DNA of 36,204 nucleotides from Betaproteobacteria bacterium (GTDB taxonomy: Bacteria; Pseudomonadota; Gammaproteobacteria; Burkholderiales; Burkholderiaceae_C), in contig JABCYW010000053.1 of NCBI GenBank assembly GCA_013289985.1, positions 1 to 36,204 of the forward strand. Reading direction: 5' to 3'. Numbering within the stretch: position 1 is the first letter of the stretch; each line of letters begins with the position of its first letter. A model generated the notes under the pieces. It was not told the origin of the DNA and made no database searches. It saw only the letters and a program-made list of their open reading frames with translations. This document shows, piece by piece, positions 11,497 to 19,228 of the stretch. Position numbers and translations under genes: made by a program.

Positions 11497-12201
11497 ATGA
11501 CCAATCCGCATCTCCTGCTGATCGACGACGATGCGCGCCTGACCCGCATGGTCGGCGACTACCTGCGCACGCAGGGCTTTGACGTCGACACCGCCGGCAC
11601 GCTGGCCGATGGCCGCATGCGCCTGGCCTCCGGCTCGTACGACGCCCTGGTGCTCGACCTGATGCTGCCCGATGGCGACGGCCTCGACTTCACGCGCGAG
11701 CTGCGCAGCCAGCCGGCCACGCGCCGCCTGCCGCTGATGATGCTCACCGCGCGCGGCGAGCCCACCGACCGCATCGTCGGCCTCGAGCTGGGTGCCGACG
11801 ACTACCTGCCCAAGCCCTTCGAGCCGCGCGAGCTGCTGGCCCGCGTGAAGGCGCTGCTGCGCCGCGCCAGCCCCGAGCCGGTCAACGAGGAAGTGCTGCG
11901 CTTCGGCAAGCTCGAGATCGACCTCGGCGCCCACGAGGCCCGCCTCGACGGCGTGCGCTGCGACCTCACCAGCCACCAGTTCGACCTGCTGGTGGTGCTG
12001 GCCCGCAGCCCCGGCCGCGTGCTGAGCCGCGACCAGATCATGGACGCGCTCAAGGGCCATCCGCTGGAGGCCTTCGACCGCTCCATCGACGTGCACATCT
12101 CGCGCATCCGCAGCGTCATCGAGGAAGATGCCAAGAACCCGAAGCGCGTGCTCACAGTCCGCGGTTCCGGCTATCTTTTCGCCCGCAAGCAGGACGCGTA
12201 A
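11497..12201 (+). CDS. OmpR/PhoB-family response regulator
   Basis: This 234-residue regulator has a receiver domain (LLLIDDDARL at the N-terminus, acceptor Asp54 in LVLDLMLPDGDG, Lys in YLPKPFEPREL) and a C-terminal winged helix (from about residue 135; DRSIDVHISRIRSVIEED, VLTVRGSGYLFA). ATG 11497 places the receiver at the usual six residues from the start; in-frame ATGs upstream (for example at 11410) would add a low-complexity tail and were not preferred, though neither start has a strong ribosome-binding site. It is co-directional with a sensor kinase 84 bp downstream, and a terminator-like hairpin lies between them. It resembles the CpxR/RstA branch, but the stimulus and targets are unknown. 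Confidence 0.9.
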   Translation: MTNPHLLLIDDDARLTRMVGDYLRTQGFDVDTAGTLADGRMRLASGSYDALVLDLMLPDGDGLDFTRELRSQPATRRLPLMMLTARGEPTDRIVGLELGADDYLPKPFEPRELLARVKALLRRASPEPVNEEVLRFGKLEIDLGAHEARLDGVRCDLTSHQFDLLVVLARSPGRVLSRDQIMDALKGHPLEAFDRSIDVHISRIRSVIEEDAKNPKRVLTVRGSGYLFARKQDA

Positions 12202-12226
12202 CAATCGCGGCTCGGCCCCCCGCCCA

Positions 12227-12259
12227 CAGCGTCGGCCGTGCCGGCGCTGTTTTCGTTTT
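12227..12259 (+). terminator. Intrinsic terminator-like hairpin between regulator and kinase
   Basis: CAGCGTCGGC (12227-12236) can pair with GCCGGCGCTG (12240-12249), leaving a 3-nt loop and one G-T pair. TTTTCGTTTT follows at once (12250-12259). This is a textbook stem plus a slightly interrupted U-tract, placed inside an apparent two-component operon, where it may reduce kinase expression relative to the regulator. Confidence 0.75.
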
Positions 12260-12285
12260 GAAGTCCCGTCGTTGAAGGTTCCGTC

Positions 12286-13692
12286 TTGCGTTCGCTCTAC
12301 CTGCGCATCTGGCTCACGGTGATCGTCTCCCTGGCGTTGTTCGCCGGGGCGTCGGGCTGGCTCGTCCAGCGCCACCTGGACCAGGAACGCATCCGCAATC
12401 AGGCGGCGGTCAACGAGCGCATCGCGGCGTGGGGCGACCTGATCCAGCGCTCGCTGCCGGCCGCCGCCGCGCCGCCGGAGGTGCAGTCCGAGGCCTTGCG
12501 CGACTGGTCGCAGCGCCTGCGCGTGCCCATGGCGCTGGAGGACGAGCAGGGCCATCGCATCGCGGCGTCCGACTCCTTCATCCGGCGCGAGGGCGACAAG
12601 CAGCTGATGCACGTCGCGATCTACCAGATCAAGCTCGATGACGGCCGTTCGCTGTACGTGATGCGGCCCAACATGCTCAAGCCGCCGGTCAGCGCCGATC
12701 CGGCGATGCCGCAGGAGGAGGACATCGGCAACTTCGGCAACGAGCGCCATCTGCAGGCGGGCGACGGGCACGGGCCGCCGGCGTTCCTGATCCCGGGCGT
12801 GCCGCGCGGCGTGTCGCCGGGCCTGGGCCTGCTGGCCCTGGTGATCGTGCTGTTCCTGGCGATCGCGCTCGGCGCCTATCCGTTCGTGCGCCGGCTCACG
12901 CGCCGGCTCGAGGCGCTCAAGCGCGGCGTGGAGGCCTTCGGCCAGGGCGCGCTCGATCGCCGGGTGCCTGTGGAAGGCCGCGACGAGGTCGCCACGCTGG
13001 CCACCAGCTTCAACCTCGCGGCCGAGCGCGTCGAGGCGCTGGTGCGCTCGCACAAGAGCCTGCTCGCCAATGCCAGCCATGAGCTGCGCTCGCCGCTGGC
13101 GCGCCTGAAGATGGCCACGTCGCTGCTGTCGGACGCGGCGCCGGACGAGCGCGACCGCGAGCACCTGCGCGCCGAGATCAACACCGACATCGCCGAGCTG
13201 GACGGGCTGGTCGACGAGGTGCTGCTGGCGAGCCGGCTGGAGGCCGCGCCGGCGCCCGACCACCTGGAGAGCGTCGACCTGCTCGCGCTGGCCGTGGAGG
13301 AGGGCGCCCGTGTCGACGCCAGCGTCGACGGCTCCGGCGCCACCGTGCGGGGCGAGGAGCGGCTGCTGCGGCGCGCGCTGCGCAACCTGCTGGAGAACGC
13401 GCGCCGCTACGGCGGCGGCCAGATCCGCGTCGACCTGGAGGACAAGGCCGCGGCGGGCGTAGAGATCCGCGTGTGCGACAACGGCCCCGGCGTGCCGGAG
13501 GCGTATCGCGAACGCATCTTCGAGCCGTTCTTCCGCCTGCCTGGCCATGCCGAGCGCGCCGGCGGCGTCGGCCTGGGGCTCGCGCTGGTGCGCCAGATCG
13601 TGGAGCGCCACCACGGCCGGATCCAGTGCGTGCGACCGCCGGAGGGCGGCGGCTGCTTCGTGATCAGCCTGCCGGCTTCGGCCCGGGCCTGA
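12286..13692 (+). CDS. Sensor histidine kinase, CpxA/RstB-like
   Basis: This is a 468-residue inner-membrane kinase. The first membrane helix is at residues 6-25; a periplasmic sensor region of about 160 residues follows; a second helix is near 183-205; then come HAMP (RRLTRRLEALKRGVEAFGQG), HisKA with His265 in ASHELRSPLARL, and a HATPase domain (NLLENARRYGGG, VCDNGPGVPEAYRERIFEPF, GVGLGLALV). The start is a TTG with GAAGG 7 bp upstream. It probably phosphorylates the OmpR-type regulator upstream, from which it is separated by a terminator-like hairpin, so kinase levels may depend on read-through. The layout resembles CpxA/RstB envelope-stress sensors; the actual signal is unknown. Confidence 0.9.
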   Translation: MRSLYLRIWLTVIVSLALFAGASGWLVQRHLDQERIRNQAAVNERIAAWGDLIQRSLPAAAAPPEVQSEALRDWSQRLRVPMALEDEQGHRIAASDSFIRREGDKQLMHVAIYQIKLDDGRSLYVMRPNMLKPPVSADPAMPQEEDIGNFGNERHLQAGDGHGPPAFLIPGVPRGVSPGLGLLALVIVLFLAIALGAYPFVRRLTRRLEALKRGVEAFGQGALDRRVPVEGRDEVATLATSFNLAAERVEALVRSHKSLLANASHELRSPLARLKMATSLLSDAAPDERDREHLRAEINTDIAELDGLVDEVLLASRLEAAPAPDHLESVDLLALAVEEGARVDASVDGSGATVRGEERLLRRALRNLLENARRYGGGQIRVDLEDKAAAGVEIRVCDNGPGVPEAYRERIFEPFFRLPGHAERAGGVGLGLALVRQIVERHHGRIQCVRPPEGGGCFVISLPASARA

Positions 13693-13707
13693 GACCTGGC
13701 CGCTCGC

Positions 13708-14172
13708 TCAGGGGCCCGCGGGCGCCGGGTTCTCGAGCGCCGACGGATCCGGATGATCCTCGCCGGTGGCGCGGCCGGCGCGTTCCGCGTACTTGTTGAA
13801 GCGCCAGGCCTTGGCGTCCAGCGTGATGCGGCGCCACACCGAGCGCTTCTGGCCCGGGCTCATGGCCGTCCAGTGCTGCACCTCCTCGAAGGTGCGGCCG
13901 CAGCCCTTGCACATCTCGTCGCCCTGCGACGTGGAGCAGATGGCGATGCAGGGCGCATCGGGCGTGGAGGCGTACCACTCCAGCCAGGCGTCGCGCGCCA
14001 CCCGGGGCAGCGTGTGTTCGTCGGCCTCGTGCTCGCGGTAATAGACCATCAGCGCGTACACCTCGGCCAGCGCCAGCACCTCGGGGCAGGCGGTGATGCC
14101 GTCCGGCGACGGGAACTGCGCCCGCCACCAGTTGATGGCAGCTTCGATGTCGGTGATGTGGATGCCGGCCAT
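13708..14172 (-). CDS. DUF3717-DUF1289 protein with four-cysteine motif
   Basis: This 154-residue protein has an N-terminal DUF3717-like segment (IHITDIEAAINWWR) and a C-terminal DUF1289 domain with the cysteine pattern C-x3-C-x8-C-x2-C (PCIAICST to CKGCGRTFEEVQHW), followed by MSPGQKRSVWRRI. The cysteines could hold zinc or an iron-sulphur cluster; neither is shown. ATG 14172 is chosen because DUF3717 begins directly there. It lies 26 bp downstream of trpS on the same strand and is probably co-transcribed with it. It is convergent with the kinase gene, 15 bp away, with no obvious terminator. Molecular function is unknown. Confidence 0.85.
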   Translation of the reverse strand: MAGIHITDIEAAINWWRAQFPSPDGITACPEVLALAEVYALMVYYREHEADEHTLPRVARDAWLEWYASTPDAPCIAICSTSQGDEMCKGCGRTFEEVQHWTAMSPGQKRSVWRRITLDAKAWRFNKYAERAGRATGEDHPDPSALENPAPAGP

Positions 14173-14198
14173 GGCTTGCAACTCGGGGGCAGCGGTGC

Positions 14199-15200
14199 TC
14201 AATACGAGAGTCCCATGACGTCGCGGACGTCCTTCATCGTCTGGCGCGCGACGGTGCGCGCGCGCTCGGTGCCCATCTCGACGATCCAGTGCACGTGCTT
14301 CGGATTGGCCAGGTATTGCTCGGCGCGTTCGCGCCAGGGCTGCTGCTCGCGCAGGATGGCGGCTATGACGGGCTGCTTGCAGTCGAGGCAGCCGATGCCG
14401 GCCGTGGTGCAGCCGGTGCTGGCCCAGGCCTGCGTGGCGGCGTCGGAATAGACCTTGTGGAACTGCCACACCGGGCAGCGCGCCGGGTCGCCCGGGTCGC
14501 TGCGGCGCACGCGTTGCGGGTCGGTGGGCATCGTGCGGATCTTGGCCTCCACCTGCGCGGGCTCCTCGCGCATCTCGATCGTGTTGCCATAGCTCTTGCT
14601 CATCTTCTGGCCGTCGAGGCCGGGCAGGCGCGTGACCTCGGTGTGCAGCGCCTGGGGCTCGTGCAGCACGGCTCGGCCGGTGCCCTGGCCGTAGAGATGG
14701 TTGAAGCGGCGCGCGACCTCGCGCGTCAGTTCCACGTGGGCGTCCTGGTCCTCGCCGACGGGGACGTAGGCGGCCTTGTAGATGAGGATGTCGGCCGCCT
14801 GCAGCAGCGGGTAGCCGAGGAAGCCGTAGGTGGCGAGGTCGCGATCCTTCAGGTGCTCGATCTGATCCTTGTAGCTGGGCACGCGCTGCAGCCAGCCCAG
14901 CGGCGTGCCCATCGCCAGCAGCGTGAACAGCTCGGCGTGCTCGGGCAGGCGGCTCTGGATGAAGATCGTGCACAGGTCGGGATCGAGGCCGGCGGCGATC
15001 CAGTCGATCACCATGTCGTAGACGTTGCGCTCGATGACGTCGCGATCCTGGTAGTGCGTGGTGAGCGCGTGCCAGTCGGCCACGAAGAAGAAGCTGTCGT
15101 ACTCGTGCTGCAGGCGTACCCAGTTCTTCAGGGCGCCGTGGTAGTGGCCGAGGTGCAGGGCGCCGGTGGGGCGCATGCCGGACAGGACGCGGGCTCGCAT
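14199..15200 (-). CDS. trpS: Tryptophanyl-tRNA synthetase, iron-sulphur type
   Basis: This 333-residue class I synthetase charges tRNA-Trp with tryptophan. The HIGH-type motif is HLGHYHG, the KMSKS loop is GQKMSKSYGN. Four cysteines at 242, 264, 271 and 274 form C-x21-C-x6-C-x2-C (RCPVWQFHK to GIGCLDC), close to the C-x22-C-x6-C-x2-C that binds a 4Fe-4S cluster in Thermotoga maritima TrpRS. ATG 15200 is chosen over an upstream in-frame start because RARVLSGMRPTG is the normal N-terminus. It is divergent from purN, with a TACAAT on the minus strand at 15243-15248 as a possible -10. A DUF1289 gene follows. No Trp-rich leader peptide was seen upstream. Confidence 0.96.
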   Translation of the reverse strand: MRARVLSGMRPTGALHLGHYHGALKNWVRLQHEYDSFFFVADWHALTTHYQDRDVIERNVYDMVIDWIAAGLDPDLCTIFIQSRLPEHAELFTLLAMGTPLGWLQRVPSYKDQIEHLKDRDLATYGFLGYPLLQAADILIYKAAYVPVGEDQDAHVELTREVARRFNHLYGQGTGRAVLHEPQALHTEVTRLPGLDGQKMSKSYGNTIEMREEPAQVEAKIRTMPTDPQRVRRSDPGDPARCPVWQFHKVYSDAATQAWASTGCTTAGIGCLDCKQPVIAAILREQQPWRERAEQYLANPKHVHWIVEMGTERARTVARQTMKDVRDVMGLSY

Positions 15201-15242
15201 GGGGATCTCTCGTAGTCGCACGATTGCGCGGCGGAACGGACG

Positions 15243-15248
15243 ATTGTA
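15243..15248 (-). promoter_or_regulatory. Candidate -10 element for trpS
   Basis: On the minus strand these bases read TACAAT, five of six matches to the sigma-70 -10 consensus. The position would give a 5' leader of roughly 35-40 nt before the trpS ATG at 15200. No recognisable -35 lies 15-19 bp upstream. Confidence 0.4.
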
Positions 15249-15294
15249 GTGAGCACCACCCATGTCCCGCGGCGCGGAAGGGCGGGTTCTCCCT

Positions 15295-15300
15295 TACAAT
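15295..15300 (+). promoter_or_regulatory. Candidate -10 element for purN, possibly leaderless
   Basis: TACAAT ends only 8 bp before the purN ATG at 15309, so transcription would begin at or within a few bases of the start codon. There is no Shine-Dalgarno sequence between them and no clear -35. A leaderless purN mRNA is possible; alternatively a promoter further upstream is used. Confidence 0.35.
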
Positions 15301-15308
15301 TGCGGCCC

Positions 15309-15938
15309 ATGAAAAGAATAGTGGTCCTGATCTCAGGTCAGGGCTCGAACCTGGATGCGATCGTGCGCGCGTCCGAGGCGGAAGACTGGCCCGGCCGCGT
15401 GGTCGCGGTCATCAGCAACCGCGCCGACGCCGGCGGCCTGCAGCGGGCCCGGGCCCACGGCATCGCCACCGAAGTGCTCGACCACAAGGCCTTCGCGGAT
15501 CGCGCGGCGTTCGACGCGGCCCTGGCCGGGGTGATCGACGCCCACTCGCCCGACCTGGTCGTGCTGGCCGGGTTCATGCGCATCCTCACGCCGGAGTTCG
15601 TGGCGCGCTACGAAGGCCGCATGCTCAACGTGCATCCGTCGCTGCTGCCGGCGTTCACCGGGCTGCACACGCACCGGCGGGCCATCGAGCAGGGCTGCAA
15701 GGTGGCCGGCGCGACGGTGCACTTCGTGTGCGCCGAGCTCGATCACGGGCCCGTCGTCGCGCAGGCCGTGGTGCCGGTGCTGGCGGGCGACGACGAGACG
15801 ACGCTGGCCAAGCGCGTGCTGGCGGCCGAGCACGTGCTGTATCCGCGCGCCGTGGGCTGGTTCGTCAAGGGCGAGCTGCGGTTGCAGGATGGCCGGGTGA
15901 CCCACCTCGGCGGCGAACCGCAAGGCTGGTTCGCCTGA
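15309..15938 (+). CDS. purN: Phosphoribosylglycinamide formyltransferase
   Basis: The 209-residue product transfers a formyl group from 10-formyl-tetrahydrofolate to GAR, the third step of purine synthesis. The N-terminal phosphate-binding segment is RIVVLISGQGSNLDAI. Catalytic residues are visible: Asn107 and His109 in MLNVHPSLLPAF and Asp145 in LDHGPVV, matching Asn106, His108 and Asp144 of the Escherichia coli enzyme. The ATG at 15309 is chosen because the family starts with this strand; upstream codons in frame would place the start before the TACAAT promoter element. It is divergent from trpS and 114 bp ahead of the RNA methyltransferase gene. Length and motifs are normal. Confidence 0.96.
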   Translation: MKRIVVLISGQGSNLDAIVRASEAEDWPGRVVAVISNRADAGGLQRARAHGIATEVLDHKAFADRAAFDAALAGVIDAHSPDLVVLAGFMRILTPEFVARYEGRMLNVHPSLLPAFTGLHTHRRAIEQGCKVAGATVHFVCAELDHGPVVAQAVVPVLAGDDETTLAKRVLAAEHVLYPRAVGWFVKGELRLQDGRVTHLGGEPQGWFA

Positions 15939-16052
15939 CTTTCCACGCGCGGGCGCACGAGCGGCCGCGCACGACGATTTTTCCCCGCTCCTGCGGCGCA
16001 TCCGGCGCCGTTCGGGCTTTCATTTCAGCGATAACCGCGAAAGAGACCTGCC

Positions 16053-17312
16053 ATGCATCCGAACGCCCTCCTCGACATCGCCACCGAACTGCTGCGCGAG
16101 GTCGGCAAGCTCGACATGCCCGCGGACGTGGTGGTGTCCAACTTCTTCCGCAAGAACCGCGAGTTGGGCCCGCGCGAGCGCCACGCCCTGGCCGAGACGG
16201 CCTACGCGGTGCTGCGCCAGCGCCTGCTGTTCCAGCACCTGGCCCAGAGCGGCAGCGGCGCGCTGGAACGGCGCCTGGCGATCCTGGCCTGGCAGGGCAA
16301 CGAGACGCTCATCCGCGGCGGCCTGGGCCAGCACGAGCAGCAGTGGCTCAACGGCGTGCGCTCCATCGACCGCAACTCGTTCTCCGAGAAGCTGCGCCAC
16401 AACCTCCCCGACTGGCTGGCCGGCGCGCTGAAGAACGACCTGGACGACGAGGGCTTCTGGAAGTTCGTCGCGTCCATGGCCACCAGCGCACCGCTGGACC
16501 TGCGCGTCAACATGCTCAAGACCAGCCGCGACAAGGCGCAGGCCCAGCTGCACGACGCCGGCATCGAGTCCACGCCCACGCCGTACTCGCCCTGGGGCCT
16601 GCGCGTCGACGGCAAGCCGGCGCTGCAGAAGACCGACGTGTTCCTGCGCGGCGACGTCGAGGTGCAGGACGAGGGCAGCCAGCTGCTGGCCGCGATGGTG
16701 TCGCCCAAGCGCGGCGAGATGGTGGTGGACTTCTGCGCCGGCGCCGGCGGCAAGACGCTGGCGCTGGGCGCCGCGATGCGCTCCACCGGTCGCCTGTATG
16801 CGTTCGACGTGAACGGCCACCGCCTCGACAAGCTCAAGCCGCGCCTGGCGCGCAGCGGCCTGTCCAACGTGCACCCGGCCCAGCTGACCAACGAGCGCGA
16901 CGACCGCGTCAAGCGACTGTCGGGCAAGATCGACCGCGTGCTGGTCGACGCGCCGTGCTCGGGCCTGGGCACCCTGCGCCGCAACCCCGACCTGAAGTGG
17001 CGCCTGTCGGCCAAGGCCATCGACGAGCTGTGCGAGCTGCAGGCCAGGATCCTGGAAAGCGCCTGCCGCCTGCTCAAGCCGGGCGGCCGCCTGGTCTACG
17101 CCACCTGCAGCCCGCTGCGGCGCGAGGACGAGGCCATCGCCGAGGCCTTCTCGGCCGCGCACCCGGAATTCAAGCTGCTGGACGCCGGCGAGCTGCTGAA
17201 GGCCGCCGGGGTCGAACGCGCCGATGAGCTCAACGCCAACGGCTACATGCGCAGCTGGCCGCACGCCCACGGCATGGACGGGTTCTTCGCCGCCGCCTGG
17301 CAGAAGGCCTGA
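16053..17312 (+). CDS. RsmB/NOP-family RNA cytosine-C5 methyltransferase
   Basis: This 419-residue S-adenosylmethionine-dependent methyltransferase has an N-terminal helical NusB-like half and a C-terminal Rossmann methyltransferase. Motif I is VVDFCAGAGGKTLALGA. The catalytic and release cysteines of m5C RNA methyltransferases are Cys302 in VDAPCSGLGTLRRNPDLKW and Cys352 in YATCSPLRREDE. The likely target is 16S rRNA, as for RsmB, but members of this family also modify other sites, so the exact nucleotide is left open. The ATG at 16053 is preceded by AAAGAGA. The gene stands between purN and a desaturase; the 209 bp after it hold the desaturase promoter region. Confidence 0.9.
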   Translation: MHPNALLDIATELLREVGKLDMPADVVVSNFFRKNRELGPRERHALAETAYAVLRQRLLFQHLAQSGSGALERRLAILAWQGNETLIRGGLGQHEQQWLNGVRSIDRNSFSEKLRHNLPDWLAGALKNDLDDEGFWKFVASMATSAPLDLRVNMLKTSRDKAQAQLHDAGIESTPTPYSPWGLRVDGKPALQKTDVFLRGDVEVQDEGSQLLAAMVSPKRGEMVVDFCAGAGGKTLALGAAMRSTGRLYAFDVNGHRLDKLKPRLARSGLSNVHPAQLTNERDDRVKRLSGKIDRVLVDAPCSGLGTLRRNPDLKWRLSAKAIDELCELQARILESACRLLKPGGRLVYATCSPLRREDEAIAEAFSAAHPEFKLLDAGELLKAAGVERADELNANGYMRSWPHAHGMDGFFAAAWQKA

Positions 17313-17475
17313 TCGGCAAGACCCGCTGTTTCTCTCGACAATTTCAAGAATTTGCACTGTCGGAGTGCTCCAGAGCAGAACTTTTGCCGTCGGGATCTCT
17401 CGAAGAGGGGCGCCAAACACCGGATTGACCGGCTTGACGGGCGCATTTTGGTGGCCGTGAACGACCTCGGCCCCC

Positions 17476-17481
17476 TACAAT
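17476..17481 (+). promoter_or_regulatory. Candidate -10 element for the desaturase gene
   Basis: TACAAT lies 40 bp before the desaturase ATG. The 15-19 bp spacing window upstream contains no TTGACA-like hexamer; TTGACC (17425) and TTGACG (17434) are too far away. A low-conservation -35 or an activator is therefore implied if this is the promoter. Confidence 0.4.
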
Positions 17482-17521
17482 TCGGTACTCGCCCTTCTTT
17501 TCGGGCATCTACAGGCAGGCA

Positions 17522-18748
17522 ATGGAAGCGATTCAGACTGTTGTGAACGTGTTCGTGGACTTCTTCTCTACCGGGCTGCTGCATGCCACGTGGTGGCAGG
17601 AGCTCGTCTACACGCTCGTCGTGACCCACATCACGATCGCCGCGGTCACCATCTTCCTGCACCGCTGCCAGGCGCACCGCGCGCTGGACCTGGGCCCGAT
17701 CCCGTCGCACTTCTTCCGCCTGTGGCTGTGGATGACCACCGGCATGGTCACCAAGGAATGGGCCGCCATCCACCGCAAGCACCACGCCAAGTGCGAGACG
17801 GTCGACGACCCCCACAGCCCGGTCACCCGCGGCATCAAGGCCGTGCTGCTGACCGGCGCCGAGATGTACCGCGCCGAGTCGAAGAACAAGGAAACCATCG
17901 CCAAGTTCGGCCATGGCACGCCGGACGACTGGGTCGAACGCAACGTCTACAGCCGCTTCCAGTGGCAGGGCGTGGCGCTGATGATGATCATCAACCTGGC
18001 GCTGTTCGGTGCCATCGGCGCCTCCATCTGGGCCGTCCAGATGCTGTGGATCCCGATCACCGCCGCCGGCATCATCAACGGCATCGGCCACTACTGGGGC
18101 TACCGCAACTTCGAAGCCGTCGACGCGTCGCGCAACATCATGCCCTGGGGCATCATCATCGGCGGCGAAGAGCTCCACAACAACCACCACACCTATCCGA
18201 CGTCGGCCAAGCTGTCGGTCAAGCCGTTCGAGTTCGACATCGCCTGGGGCTACATCCGCGCGATGGAGATGATCGGCTGGGCGAAGGTGCGCAAGGTCGC
18301 GCCGCAGATGAAGACCGGCGACGTGCGCGCCGTGGCCGACAACGAGACGCTCGAGGCCATCATCGCCAACCGCTACGAGGTCATGGCCAAGTACGCGCGC
18401 GAGCTGCGCCGCGCCTGCGCCGCCGAGCTGGCCGCGCTGAAGAACAAGGGCGGCGAACACACGCCGGAAGGCGCCAACCTGCGCGTCGCCCGCCGCTGGC
18501 TGCACCGCGACGTGGAGAAGATCCCGGGCCACCTGCAAGCCCAGGTCGCCGACGCCGCCGCCACCTCGCCGGCGCTCGCCAAGCTGGTGGCCATGCGCGA
18601 AGAGCTGCGTTCGCTGTGGACCCGCACCAACGTGTCCGCCGAGCAGGCCGTCACCGACCTGCAGGCCTGGTGCAAGCAGGCCGAGGAATCCGGCATCGAG
18701 GCGCTGCGCGAGTTCTCGTTCAAGCTGCGCGCCGCCAAGGCCGCCTGA
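17522..18748 (+). CDS. Acyl delta-9-type fatty-acid desaturase with extra C-terminal domain
   Basis: This 408-residue membrane-bound di-iron desaturase inserts a double bond into acyl chains. The three histidine boxes are present: HRCQAH (47-52), HRKHH (84-88) and HNNHH (219-223). Membrane helices occur near residues 25-45 and 145-180. The catalytic part ends near residue 265. The remaining 140 or so residues are helical and soluble (NRYEVMAKYARELR to EESGIEALREFSFKLR). The last part resembles the tail of ISL3-family transposases (LxxLW, W-xx-AExSGIxALxxF), which is unusual for a desaturase; this is my reading, not a search result. A clear terminator follows the gene, and a TACAAT element lies upstream. 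Likely role: membrane-fluidity control. Confidence 0.9.
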   Translation: MEAIQTVVNVFVDFFSTGLLHATWWQELVYTLVVTHITIAAVTIFLHRCQAHRALDLGPIPSHFFRLWLWMTTGMVTKEWAAIHRKHHAKCETVDDPHSPVTRGIKAVLLTGAEMYRAESKNKETIAKFGHGTPDDWVERNVYSRFQWQGVALMMIINLALFGAIGASIWAVQMLWIPITAAGIINGIGHYWGYRNFEAVDASRNIMPWGIIIGGEELHNNHHTYPTSAKLSVKPFEFDIAWGYIRAMEMIGWAKVRKVAPQMKTGDVRAVADNETLEAIIANRYEVMAKYARELRRACAAELAALKNKGGEHTPEGANLRVARRWLHRDVEKIPGHLQAQVADAAATSPALAKLVAMREELRSLWTRTNVSAEQAVTDLQAWCKQAEESGIEALREFSFKLRAAKAA

Positions 18749-18767
18749 GCCTCGCCGCTCCGCTCCC

Positions 18768-18793
18768 AAGGCCCGCTTCGGCGGGCTTTGTCG
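18768..18793 (+). terminator. Intrinsic terminator after the desaturase gene
   Basis: GCCCGC (18771-18776), loop TTCG, GCGGGC (18781-18786), followed by TTTGTCGTT. The stem is extended by AAG/TTT pairing. The stable UUCG tetraloop and position 20 bp after the stop support termination. Confidence 0.85.
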
Positions 18794-18909
18794 TTCCTGG
18801 CCCGGACGTTTCTTGCGTTCGAGCGGTTTCGCATCCGGTTCGTCGGCGAAATCCGCAGTTGGTGCGGGCTTCCCGGTGACTCGTCGCAAGCCGGTTTGCG
18901 CGCCGTTCG

Positions 18910-18940
18910 CGTGCTCCGATAGTTCATCCATCGGAACACG
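18910..18940 (+). promoter_or_regulatory. Inverted repeat upstream of the small exported protein gene
   Basis: CGTGCTCCGAT (18910-18920) and ATCGGAACACG (18930-18940) form an 11-bp inverted repeat with one mismatch and a 9-bp spacer, ending 42 bp before the ATG at 18983. It may be an operator or an mRNA leader hairpin. No U-tract follows, so it is not a terminator. Confidence 0.4.
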
Positions 18941-18982
18941 AAACGCCTCCGAACCCACCACCGAACACCCCAGGAGCCCACC

Positions 18983-19174
18983 ATGACCAAGACCACCCCC
19001 CAAGCCGCCGCCGCCGTCCTGTCCGCCCTCATGAGCCTGGCCGTCGTCGCCGGCATGAACGGCCTCGCGACCACGCAGTACGCGAAGGCGGACAGTCTGG
19101 AAATGGCGCGCTACGGCCAGACGCACGTCGCCGTGCAGCACGTGACCGTGGTGGGCCATCGCGCCACCGCCTGA
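18983..19174 (+). CDS. Small hypothetical protein with signal-like N-terminus
   Basis: This gene encodes 63 residues that I do not assign to a family. The N-terminus (TKTTPQAAAAVLSALMSLAVVAGMNGLA) is a short basic start plus hydrophobic stretch, suiting a signal peptide or single membrane anchor; the rest is a short hydrophilic tail ending VQHVTVVGHRATA. Evidence that it is real: AGGAG sits 6 bp before the ATG, and a strong intrinsic terminator lies 54 bp after the stop, so the gene forms a complete one-gene transcription unit with an inverted repeat in front. The second cluster of His/Val residues has no recognised motif. Function unknown. Confidence 0.7.
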   Translation: MTKTTPQAAAAVLSALMSLAVVAGMNGLATTQYAKADSLEMARYGQTHVAVQHVTVVGHRATA

Positions 19175-19228
19175 AGCGATCCAGAGCCGTCCTGGCGTCC
19201 TCGCGGCGCCGTCCCGCTCCTTCCTTCA

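Noticed and set aside
10294-13614. A 1106-codon minus-strand open frame across the OmpR-type regulator and its kinase
   Set aside because: It runs antisense to genes with intact catalytic motifs, is His/Arg/Ala-rich low-complexity, and lacks any domain. It is a product of GC-rich codon bias.
15939-16052. Intrinsic terminator after purN
   Set aside because: There is a short T-run near 15978, but the preceding GC-rich sequence does not form a clean stem ending next to it.
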